Assembly (NCBI RefSeq): GCF_001625305.1
Contig: NW_017802736.1
Location: 431,047 to 495,046 of the forward strand
DNA length: 64,000 nucleotides
Origin: Branchiostoma belcheri
Taxonomy: Eukaryota; Chordata; Leptocardii; Amphioxiformes; Branchiostomatidae
Reading direction: 5' to 3'
Shown here: piece by piece, positions 1-12,600 of the stretch
Position numbering within the stretch: position 1 is the first letter of the stretch
Layout: each line of letters opens with the position of its first letter
The notes under the pieces: generated by a model
What the model was told of the DNA's origin: nothing
What the model saw: the letters and a program-made list of their open reading frames with translations, nothing else
Database searches by the model: none
Program-made: the position numbers and the translations under genes

Positions 1-207
1 TTTCCTATAACCACCAAATAAACCAACTTGTTTCCAATTGAACAATATATGGCGGTTAAAAGAAATGACCACAAAAGATAAGTTTTCTTGCTCTGTACAT
101 GTCCCTGCATGAGTAGTCTTCCTTGGGCAGGTTTGACTGTACCTTCAGTCATATTCTCCAACATGTCAAATACACTTGAGGTGTGCAGAGAATACTGATG
201 AATGTAC

Positions 208-331
208 CTCAGTAGATCCCTCTGGAGTTTTACCAAGCACATTGACCATGACAGTCATGACAGTTTCGTGGATGTTCAAGGCCCTCAACAGGTGGGGGTG
301 CTGGTAGAATACTACATTGTTCATCAGGCCT
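208..331 (-). CDS. RyR: RyR exon 49, last in window
   Basis: Residues 2013-2054. [20 protein letters not shown] then [18 protein letters not shown], matching vertebrate [33 protein letters not shown]. Acceptor CAACAG, donor GTACAT, phase 0. The gene continues off the left edge. Confidence 0.98.
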
Positions 332-2612
332 CTGTTGAAACAATCAGAGATACATATTACAAATGTACAACATACAATATAATATGTTAAGTTCTGGGTA
401 CATCCAACAAAATGAGTGAAAATCTACAATATGTGTGAGAAATAAAAAGAAAGAACACCCAACAGCTGCAAAATACCAGCAATTAGATAGATGTGCCAAG
501 AAAAAGGCTGTTTACAGTTGGTTTGGATGCTCTCACCTATGGTTACTAAAAAGGGCCTTCTGCGTCTGCTCGTAATGGTGACCTTTGCCCTAATTCAAGT
601 TATATGGTCTTAAACCTGATGCATTCCTATACAGTTCTGCAAAATGTTCACCTGGCTGTCTTGCACGGAAGTCCCTGCAGCTTTCTTAAGTACTCTGTCA
701 CACTACTTTGTGCCCAAACAACTATTGACACGGGGTTGGCCCATAAATACTGTGTTATGCGACCTTGATAACGGCTGATAAAACACCACATATACAGCAC
801 ATACAGCACACAATGCAGCACACAGATGCAACAGCTCTAAGGACGACAATCCCACCACCACAGCAGATGACCATGCCAAGACACACCAAGACAACCCTCT
901 TGAAGGAAGTCTAGTGCATCAACAAATAATTCTTAACTTTCAAACCACTTAACTTGATGAAAAAAAAATATTGAGCCTGTAATGAGACATTAGAATCAAG
1001 TTCACCTACATTAACACATACATTTGTAAGTACTACCGGTAAGAAAAGACTGACGTGTGTACATTCAGCAAACAGCAAATCTTTAATTCTTGCAATTATT
1101 CTGGATTACTTCTAACACATCTGATTCACAACAACTTACGCTAGCCCATGAATCATGAGCTCCTCCTCCTCTGTTCCCATCTGCACATACAGTAAGGAGC
1201 GGATCTGTACAATAGACCCCAGCAGTCTGCGAACATCATCAACAGACCTGTCACTGATGGTGTAGGACTTCTCCAGGGCACGTTGCAGCTAGACAAAGAA
1301 ATTAGAAAATTAGAGTATCATGTAAATCTCAGATTGTTTTCTACACATATCTCTGTCATATCCTACACAAACTGTCATGATGTTAGATACATTTAATTAA
1401 TGGTGTCACTTGCCTTTTTCAAAAAAGGTACATGATCAAGCTGAAGACTGAGGTACATGTACATGTACATGTAGTAATATTTTTACAGTAATACTGTAAA
1501 AGACCACAATTTAAACTCGGTTGGTAGGCAGAGAGTTTATGCCTGTTCGGGCGAGTAGTCGCTCGTTCCCGACTCATGTCCTCCCCATACATGTAGGCTG
1601 TGCCCCGGATGCATCTGGTGCAAACCCCCACGGTCCGCCGCCCCAACACCCCCGTTGCCCTCACGCCCAGGGTAGGTTCTGGTGCACACCATCCAGTTTC
1701 CTCTGGATCTCCTGATTTCCCCAAGTCAATATCGGAACTCCGGTTCCCTCAGTCAACCAGTAATTAGAACTCGATGTCAAGATTGTATGATTCAAGTAGA
1801 ATTTTCCGCAGTACAAGCCACTGCGCCGCGAACTATGGCCGACCATGGCCGAACTGAAACCGCGTGTTCATGATTTAATTACAATTCTGCGAGTGCAAAT
1901 CGTTATGTATCGTTTCAGACCACCTCGCGAGGTGGTTCAAAATAAATCGCAACGGAACCGGTTTGTAGCGTTCGTGTTCCCAAATGAATCGATTTATTTT
2001 TTTAAATCGAATCAATTCGCAACAGATATCAAATCATGAACGGGGCCTTATGCCCCATAAATGGCCAAGTTATTAAACTGTTGAGAAGCGATTTGAGTTC
2101 AGATCCGTACCTCACCGATGCTGTCATACTGCCGGTGGAGCAGACTGAACATCTCCCGCACCAGAGAAGGGTCCTCCAAGTGAGCCTCTGTGGCCCACTT
2201 CACCATGAGCTGAGACACCAGCTGCTGCAGATTCTCTACACAACAACATAAGGGAAACAGATGGCATGGTCTTATATAATAAACTAGAAAAGGTAACATT
2301 TGCAATTACATGTTAACCTTTGCTAGGTCTCACCTACAATTCCTACATTTTTTTGGTAAAAATGGGTACACATTTTGCATTTTCTCATATTGGGTACTTT
2401 AAATACTACTCACATAGTCATAGTCACTGACTTGTATTTATTTCTTAATACATAGGGAGGGATGGGTATGAAAATATTCTGTATTTTCTCATATTGCAGA
2501 CTTATAAATTGACTAACGGTAAGTGCTATGGAGTGTGGATGGACTTAGCCCCTATAGGCTTCTTTTATTTAGAAAAATAGCACTTTCAATGCAGATGAAA
2601 ATGACAAAAGCC

Positions 2613-2686
<74 letters not shown>

Positions 2687-3202
2687 CANNNNNNNNNNNN
2701 NNNNNNNNNNNNNNNNNNNNNNNNNNNNNNNNNNNNNNNNNNNNNNNNNNNNNNNNNNNNNNNNNNNNNNNNNNNNNNNNNNNNNNNNNNNNNNNNNNNN
2801 NNNNNNNNNNNNNNNNNNNNNNNNNNNNNNNNNNNNNNNNNNNNNNNNNNNNNNNNNNNNNNNNNNNNNNNNNNNNNNNNNNNNNNNNNNNNNNNNNNNN
2901 NNNNNNNNNNNNNNNNNNNNNNNNNNNNNNNNNNNNNNNNNNNNNNNNNNNNNNNNNNNNNNNNNNNNNNNNNNNNNNNNNNNNNNNNNNNNNNNNNNNN
3001 NNNNNNNNNNNNNNNNNNNNNNNNNNNNNNNNNNNNNNNNNNNNNNNNNNNNNNNNNNNNNNNNNNNNNNNNNNNNNNNNNNNNNNNNNNNNNNNNNNNN
3101 NNNNNNNNNNNNNNNNNNNNNNNNNNNNNNNNNNNNNNNNNNNNNNNNNNNNNNNNNNNNNNNNNNNNNNNNNNNNNNNNNNNNNNNNNNNNNNNNNNNN
3201 NN

Positions 3203-3275
<73 letters not shown>

Positions 3276-3588
3276 AATCTTACCATCTTATCGGACGTAC
3301 ATATTAATTAAGAGCAAAGATTGACACGTGTCAAGCATGACTTTGAATCTTTTCAGCAGCTTTCATTACAGAAAAAATGAAACACTATTCTTGTTTCACA
3401 AACTTTTCATTTTTGGAAATACAAAAAAGGAATCCGATGTAGGCTGAAATAGCAATGATGATAATAAGCTTATTATTGTTGTAAACAACTGCTACAAGGC
3501 TAATTGCAACACACATATAATGGGAAATAAATACAATGCTATCATATTAAGAACTAACTCCTACAGTACACTACATTGCAATACAGTA

Positions 3589-3624
<36 letters not shown>

Positions 3625-3646
3625 TACATACATCACGTTACATACA

Positions 3647-3679
<33 letters not shown>

Positions 3680-6600
3680 GTGTATATATAATGTATATCA
3701 TATATTTATAATATATTATATCATATATACATATATATGTGTGTGTGTATATACATCTGTATGTGTATATATATATATGTATATCATATATCTATATATC
3801 ATATCATATATCATTTATATATATATATATATATTTTATATATATATCAAGCCAGTTTTGTTGTTACAAAATGTACTTCTTCTTTCACTTTGGCCTTGTA
3901 TTCTGACCTCTGTCCCCTTCAGACATTGGCTCCTCCCAACATGAGGTGAAGTCACAGTCGTTTAGACAAAATCCACAAGTCAATTAAAAAAAGTTAAAAA
4001 ACTTGTGTCATTCAGAACAACACACTTCATCATGATCCATTAACCTCGACTTCTGATGTTGCTAGATATGATGTGTTGTCACCAGATCATATCCACATGC
4101 TGTAGAACTGCAGCTGCTGCAGGGAGATCAGGTCTGGCTACATGCACCTGACAATACTGTATGCCTGAGGTGATCTCCCTACACCAGAGACATGACTCAC
4201 TCCACGCACATTCAGGCACAAGGCTGACATGACATTACAACAACATCAGGCTGGCCAGACGAGAAACCCGTAAAATAATTGAAATTGACAGGCCTTTACC
4301 ATGCCCTGCTCTTGAATGCATGAACATGTGCAAAAATATACCTTGCAGATGCAAATAAAACTGAACTACAAGCAATCATTTAAGAACAATGAAACAATTT
4401 GGAAATGGACTTTGTGACAGACATTCAGAAGACACATGTAATAGTGCATTAATAACATCTTAAAGTTCAAATATGGGTATTATCTTCTATCTCTCTTTAT
4501 ATATCTTGCCTTGCCTTACAGAATGTTTCACTTAATTTGCAGAATCATAATGATTACTAAAAGAACAAACACTTCAGTGCAGTATGCATGCATAGCCTAA
4601 AATTGTGCAACTTGCAGCCCTCCCTCTGGTAGGTCCCCTACATGTAGACACTAGACCCTCCTCATAATTAAGTGCAGTTTAATCAACCAACATGGGTAAA
4701 TGTCAGACATAAAGATTTTACCTACATTTAAGAGGCATATGGGACTGGCCGAAAAAAAATTTGTTTTGAATAGCGTTTCCTTCAAGCAGACGCTAGGGTG
4801 TGTCGTTAATTAGAAACAGCAGGGCATTGCGTGTTGTTAAAGTATGGGAGCTGTTTTGAACTGTGTTTGCAGCTAAAAGTCATGGTTGTCTCCGTTTTAT
4901 TTCTCTGTAATTGGGCATGTGGTGTGCCATTATGTTCGTGATGATGCATGTTTTTTTTTCTTTTTACCGTAGCAGTTTTTATATTAAAGTAAATCCATAT
5001 TTTAGAAACCACAATTCAGCCCCTGGCTGCCATGTGGGATTTGCTGTATGAAAACTGTTATGTATTTTAAATTGAACAAAACATTATTATAGAGTAAACG
5101 AGTACTATATACTAATTATTATTGAATAGCTGTTGCTGACATCTGAAAATTCCTGACCTGGTGCTGGTTCTTCCTCCCTCCCTTCCTCCCCATCTTCCTC
5201 CTGCTTGTTTCTCACCAGTCTCAGCTTCTTTAGCAGGTTAACAAAGCGCTGACCAATAGAGAGAGTAGGTGGCTCCTCCTCTTCTTCATCCTTTTAACAA
5301 AAAATTTAGAACACAAGAAAAATGCTAAAAGAAAACTTTATCATTGATAACACAAATATTAACTGATATATGTGATGTAGCAACACCTGAAGCTTCAGCA
5401 CCAAGGATAACATCCATGTCCATAATATCACCAGGGTCCATAATATCGCCACCTTCAGAAATAGTGTGCTTAAAGATATTTTTACTGCAACATACCCTCG
5501 GTATGTACATTTGAGGTGTGCAGGAGTGCATACCAAAAGTATGTTGCAGTAAAAATATCTTAAAGCACACTATTTCTCAAGGTGGCGATATTATGGACCC
5601 TGGTGATATTATGGACACGGATGTTACATAGTAGTCCAGTGGCATAGCTGAAAAATTGTGCACTTTTGTCTGAAAGCACCAAATTTGGCACACATGTAGC
5701 TAAATGTAATCTAAGCAAATTTGGATATGGAGGCATTTATGAATTTTCAACCGAAGTAGTTGAGCTAGGTCGTTTGTGTTCTAAGAACCTAGCCTTCAGG
5801 GATCACAGACTTGATATCTATAGTATGTGACATCACAGAAGCGGTGGATTGCTCATTCCTTGACAAACACAGGAGCTGTACACTCAGTCAAAAATTTGGG
5901 TGAGTCCAATTTTTTGTGTTGGAAATTAGTTATGTCTTGCTCGGATGAAACCTGATGAATAATTAGCGGGGAAGAAACGTTTTTATTTAGCCTGGTGTGA
6001 TCGCAAATCTTTAAATTGGATTTTCCAAATTAGTTATCATGAAGAGGTTTGCAATGGGAGCTGTTAGGGGTTTTTATGTCATACTTTGGATTAATTTTGT
6101 TTAGGACTTCGTTTCCACTGTTTTTTTCATTTTGTGACAGAATCAGCATACCAAACCTGGTTGACTGAGAGAGAGCAAGAAACGCAGAAAACTGGGAGGG
6201 GGGGGGGTGCCTGAACCAAAACCAAAATATCAAGTTGGCACAGCAGGAGGCACAGAGTGACATGCCCTTTTTACAAGGAGGTGGACACAATAAAAGGTGA
6301 CCCCCCAACTTCACTTTTTTTTCAAACTGCTATCAAGGCCCACTAACCGGGAATTCATCAGACAGGATTTCACTAACTGGTTACATGTAAATTTATACTA
6401 TGTAAAAATCTGATATGAACACTAGAGGTTTAATTTTAGCCGGCCGCGGGCTATCCCTGCTATTTACTAGTATCAGGTTTCATCCGGTTTCTAAAAGTCT
6501 GGTATGAACAGGGTCAATGATACAAAAGACATACACTGTACATGTAAAAGGAAAGTCAAGGAAACACTTACCAATGGCATACCCAGGTCAGTCAGCATGT

Positions 6601-9600
6601 CATCATGGAAGTAAAACATGGCCTCTCTCATGTCCATGGGTGTGGGACAGTCTTCATTCTCTTCATCATCTTTAAAATCCACTAGATGATTCATCTACAA
6701 TCATAGGGAACATGTGCTGAGGATTTTCATGCAGAAATATATGTGAAAAATTGATTGGACAGACTCTCACTGCTCTGAGTCAGCATTTTCTTATAATGAT
6801 CACAAATTTTCATCTGCAAATATTACTAAAAGTCTGGTCTCACTTGCTCTTGTGGTGAACACCTGAACTCTTTGGTCTTCCTGGCTGTGACAGCCACCGA
6901 CATGTGCAGAGCACTCATCACCTCGTGGTAGCGCTCTGCTTGGTTCTGTGGGTGTGATACCAAATCATATGTGAGTTCTATCTGTTCTAGCTACAGCATC
7001 AGTGTCTTGGTTACCTTTGTCAAGAAGGTTATGTGTTAGGAGCATTTTATTATATAGGGGTTCCTGATTTTTAACCAATCATAACTCAGGGTGTGGTGAA
7101 TGTACCCTAACGATATTTGGTACGTACAGGTTGGGGTAATGCAGCTTTTAGGGTAATGCAGCTGCATTCAATGGTTGAATTTTTTTTGACTAGACTTTTT
7201 TGGATCCCGTTTTATAGCCAAACAATAGTTTTGTTGTCTAACAAAAAAACACGGTCTCGGTTAAAGATACCCAAGCGAAGGTGGGTTTTGACTTTAAAAA
7301 ACTCAAAGTCTACAGTTCAAAGTTGTCTAACAAAAAGACGCGGTCTAAAATCATGTTGATTGCCCAAGCACCAGCGGTTTGGGACTTATAGTCAACATGG
7401 TTTGGTGGTGGGCCGAGTTGACCAGGGCGGTGGGCCGAGTTGACCAAATTTGCGATGGGCCGAGTTAGTAATGGTCCGAGTCGTCCTGATTTCTTCCAGC
7501 AACACCCACTGTAGGTTTCTTACCATTTCCATTACACAAGCATCCCTTTCATGAGCTTTCATGTACATGTAGTTGTTTGTACAGAAGCTTGGCTTGGTTT
7601 TGTACCCTTTTCAGTTTATCTTGTCTTCTTTTGTGCATGGATCCCACACACATGTACTGTCACAGCATATTCTAGGTTTGGTCTTACAAGCGACAAGGTT
7701 TTGACACAAAGTAAATTCTATTTACAAACCTTTTGTACTTTACAGGCCCACTGGTCTCCGAATGCAACAATGGACTCCACCTTGTGCCTAAGATCATTGT
7801 CACATAGATGATGAAGCAGGTAGCACATCTGTAACAAGGTAAAAAAACATAATCGTCACGAGGTTTAAATTTCTAAACCTCCTTGATTATACAGCTACTC
7901 ATGTCAACAAATTCACCAGCATGATGTCACAAAATAAAAAACATCTTCTTCTACATGTAATTTCTGTCTGCTACATCTCAACCATCAATCTCACCAAGGC
8001 ATCAAAATTCCCTGGTGTCATACAAACATCACTAATAATATACACACCTGCAGTTTGACTGGTTCCACCAGACCCATTTGCAGCAGTCCATCAGGAACAG
8101 TGCCTGACATACACAATACAAAATGATTAGAGTCATCAGATGTAGTTAGTGTAACATCAACTGTAATAATTCTGCTGGGTACTCTTAGACTACAAATAAG
8201 AATCTAGGCAGGACGTACATGTAGTGCCCAAATTTAGCCCAACCAATAAGCACTTGGAAAAACCATTTGGTCGGCACAGTGTAAGTCTTCCACCAATTTC
8301 TTCATCAGGAACTTTTCAAAGTTTTCCCTAGGTATCGTTCTACAGTGAGTTTCCCTTGATCTACATTGAGGTTTCACTGGGTATTTCGCCGAGTTTTCCT
8401 ATGGACAATATCCCAATCTGCTTTCGAATCTTGCGGGAGTCTGCCTTCAGTGGTGGGGTGTCAACCTTCGGGCTGCAGCCGCCAGGAGCGCAGTTTAGTC
8501 AGCGCTAGAACATTGTACACTGCACAAATTTTAAGTTTTACAACTTGATGCAAAAAGTAGTGCATTGCCGACAGACAATGTCTGATCTCACCTGATGCAT
8601 AGTTCTCATCAAACACACCCGGGTGAATCAGGCTCAGAATCAGTCTCTTCTCATCATCATTCAAAATACCTGAGAAAATATACAATATCGAATATCTGAT
8701 TCCTGAAGTGATTATTTCTAATAAACACTGATCAATTCTACATTGTTACACCCCTTGATACATGTACATGTGTTTTTGTTGCTCAACAATGAATTTGGGA
8801 TTGAGATATTTGTTAGATGCAACAACAGTAATGCCACCAATAATGTAAACTTAAGAGTCTCAAAGTTTTCAGAACACCATGCTTTCCAAAACAATCAAGT
8901 CAGAAATTCCTAATGCTTTTGCAACAGTCATGAGAGATTTGTGCTACAGTGTTGTTTGCCAGAATATCAAGTAAACATCAGTTTCAGCTCAACATTTACA
9001 CAATTATTCACAAGACAACTAAATAAACTTTGTTTTGCTGACCGTCAACTGTTTAGTAGTCAATCTTAAAAAACACCATATCTCCGGTAGTAGGACCATC
9101 AGTAGAAACAATCTGCAGACATCTGCAGTCCTACACACACTACATGTACGCAGTTAAGAACGAGAAAAAGCTATAGACTATAACGTTATATATATACAGT
9201 CATGTATATTAAGAAAAAAACTATTTGAACCATGCATTGTTGAACACCTATTTACTGGTTTCTGAAAAACTTGCATCTATAAAATATGTTGACAAACACC
9301 TACCAATGAGAAACAGCTTGTCCACAAGTTTTAAAGATGGACTGTAGAACAGACAGAAAAACATTGAAGAATCATCTCATTATAAAATTCTTTCAATAGA
9401 AAACAAAAACATCAAGATTAACAACCCGTCCAGTGGACGGCAAGGCTGGGCAACCAAATATTGACCAGATTGCTCAGCCCTGGCATAATGCCTAAAGAAG
9501 TGGAAAAGCTCCTGGACCAGCAATCCTTGAGCACTTATTCATTGACTAAGAGAATTTTATGTATCCATGATGAAATCCCCTGATTGAATGTGAATGAACC

Positions 9601-12600
9601 CCTCCGACACTGGCATGACGTCTTTTGATCCAACTACCAAGAATTCTAACCTGGTCGACTTGTACTTGGGCAAAGACCAGGTGAGATATGTGACTTACCT
9701 GAATCACGGTTCAGCAAGCTTAATGTAAAGATGACTTCAGATAATCAATTGTTCAGACATGGAGTGTGTTAACATACACAAAGAGGTTCTCCATGCTTCC
9801 TCCAGGTGGGTCCCTGCAATGAACACCTGCATGGACTGCAGCTGTCAGCTCCTCCAGGACATACTTTTTCAGTTCTATCAGGTCATATGGTGGGCTGCCA
9901 ACAAACTTCAGGTCTCCACTGCACACAACACATTAGAGATACACAAGTGTGAACACCAAACCTTAGAATATCATGACATCAAACAATAAAATTCCCCTGG
10001 GAACAAATGACCTGTTTAAATTAAGGACTGATGCCATGTACATGTAACATTACCTACATGTACTCACTGTAGAGAGAAGGTAATGGCTGCACAGTGTGCA
10101 TTTTGTTCAGTATTTTCATCTACCAGAGTATTTTTGTATTTCTTTTGTACTTCCCTATTCTAGCTGGTCTGGAGATTAGACAGCCTAAAATAAATGCAAA
10201 ATTGTAAGGGAATCAAATCAATGACTATAACCTACTATATATAATTATATATAAATCTATGTTGAGCAATGGAAAGAGGGCCTCTTCTTTGACAAAACGA
10301 ATTGAACTCTTCCATTATTCTTAGAGAGCCATTTCTGTATGGATTATGTAGCACAATATGCATTTCCTTTAATGGGAAATGTTCCTTCACTTTTACTTTG
10401 ACTGAATGACTAGTGATCAAAGACATTCTATGCTCCTTTTTAGATCAATATTTAAAAACAATCTTTCTAAGACCCCATTCATACTAGACTTTCAAAAACC
10501 GGTTGAAACCACTAAATAATTAGTACCAGATTTTACATAACCAGTTTTGTAAAAATCCTGTCTGGTGAATATCCAATTAATCGGCCATGATTTTGCAGTT
10601 TGAACAAAAATAGTTCCTCTATCCTGCTCTTCCGATTGTTGTCCTTGGTCTTCTTGTATGCCGTCTTCAAGTTCCTTAACTCCGGCACTGATCTGTTATC
10701 TTCAGGAAACCATGATGCTCCCCCAACTAGACTGAAATTTCCAGGTAAATGTTTTTGTTTCGGTAGACCACGCAAAATGAAGAAAAAACATGGAAAAACA
10801 GTGGAAATGAACTCAAAACAGCACAATCAAAACAGCTTGAAGGTCGCACACAGCCCAGAAGCTGACCCGTAAACCCGGGAATTATGTTGTAAAAACTGGT
10901 TGAATAAACCCTTTCAGATCAGGTCACGAGGCAGTTTTTGAAAATCGGATTTAAGCCCCTAAAGAACTGGTTGATTTGCATAATCACACCAGGCTAAACA
11001 AAAAACATTTTTTTATTTAGCAGTTTCAAGTCTGGTATGAACAGGGTCTAAGCTGCTCTAGGTCTGACAGAAGAGGATAACTTGCCTTCAGTACTTTTTA
11101 TTTTAAGTTGTTTAGGAATGAAACACTAAAAATCAGATGAAGTTTTCCATCTTTTCAACGACAGTCTCACATTTCTGTTATGAACTCTGGCTTGAGTACT
11201 GGTGGTCTGATAGAGGTGGATGGGCAGACACCAGGTAGAAATGGTTTCAGAGCTTCACAGTCCTCAAACAGGGTGATGGAGCGGGTCTGGTCACTCAGGG
11301 GCACGATGTACTCATTCTGGGTCATCATCCTGGTGGGAAAGATTCAGAACACCTGGGGTATCATTCAACATCAATAGAGATTTCATAGACAAAATTGAAT
11401 CAAACCATAATCTTTTATTATTGATAAACATTCCTTGAAGCTGCATTATGTAACATTAGGATGATGCAAAAAGTAAATTTGCTGGTTTCTAGTTGAATCA
11501 ACCCTACTCCATTGCAAATAAGTGCTATTCAGGAAGTGTACAATATGGACCTGGTGCCAAAGCTTGAAACACAGCTGTCCGCCATGTTTGTTTACATTTT
11601 CAAATTCACATTTTTTGATGGCACTACAGCCTCAGTGTACCTCATGTACGTGAACACCAAAGTGGAAGTAAATTACAAGTCAATTTTTGGTGCAAAAATG
11701 TTACATAATGCCCCTTTAATGGGCAATGCAAGTAAGACAGCCATTCAATCAGGCATTTATCACATTTTGAACAGGAAGATATGTGGTTATATATAATTAC
11801 CTTGACTTGACCCTTGACTCCAGATGCATGTCAATCATGAGGTCATAGAAACCCTTCCTCAACAGTCCTGGGAGATCTGTGAAATACATACCTTTCTGTT
11901 CATCACTTTGTAAAGCAAAAAGTGAAAATAATCTGTTCAACACTGGACAATGCATTCAAAGACTAAACTAGAAAGGGACTTGGTTACTGTTAAGTATAGA
12001 CAGATACAGTGCACCCCTCCCCTGAGTGTATAGTGAACGAGCCCCAGGGTCACAGAAAGTAGGGCCATCCAGGCAGAGAGTCTTCCCAAGGGTTTCCAGG
12101 AATGTGGGCATACATGTAGATGTGGGTCAGAGACATGCCTGTGGACATTCCATTCCTGTGGACAAAATGCCTGTACCATTCCTAGAATTCTTGCAAACTG
12201 CACACAATACTGTACCATTAGGCTCCTCCCTGAGACGTCGCCATAAATAAATGAAATATAACTAGCACTAGAGTGCGGCGATCTCATACCTCCATGACAG
12301 TTAAGTGCTTTTATATCTTTAGTATCACAAGAGCTACCTACATGTACCATCCAAAATTTATGTCCTTAGCATGTTCAGATCGTGAGATATCAAAACTTTG
12401 CGGAATTTGCACTGCAGTACCAAGGGAAGTCACTAGGAGGCCCAAAATGTAATCATTTCGAGTTTTCATGACACCCTACCGACGCATCAAGTATGAAACC
12501 AATCCATTCAGCCGTTCTTGAGTTATCTTGTTGATGAACAGACAGATGGACAGATGGACAAAAGCAACTGAAAATATAACCTCCATAACATGTCATGGAG

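Noticed and set aside
140..180. Minus-strand [11 protein letters not shown] as the next RyR exon
   Set aside because: It would need an intron of about 30 bp after exon 49, and the similarity to the expected FDHLSYLLEN segment is too weak.
2111..2120. GTGAGG donor for exon 47
   Set aside because: It leaves phase 1, incompatible with exon 48; GTACGG six bases later restores frame.
2523..3311. Long frames on both strands across the CA repeat and N gap
   Set aside because: They are dinucleotide translations joined through Ns; no protein content.
3576..3944. 122-codon Tyr/Ile-rich frame
   Set aside because: It is a translation of an AT/TATG microsatellite.
7717..7748. GTAAAG donor for exon 43
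   Set aside because: Joining from it creates a stop codon at the next exon; the downstream GTTTGT keeps frame and adds conserved residues.
8280..8325. Possible acidic exon at the DR3 position
   Set aside because: A short frame after an AG lacks a usable donor and similarity.
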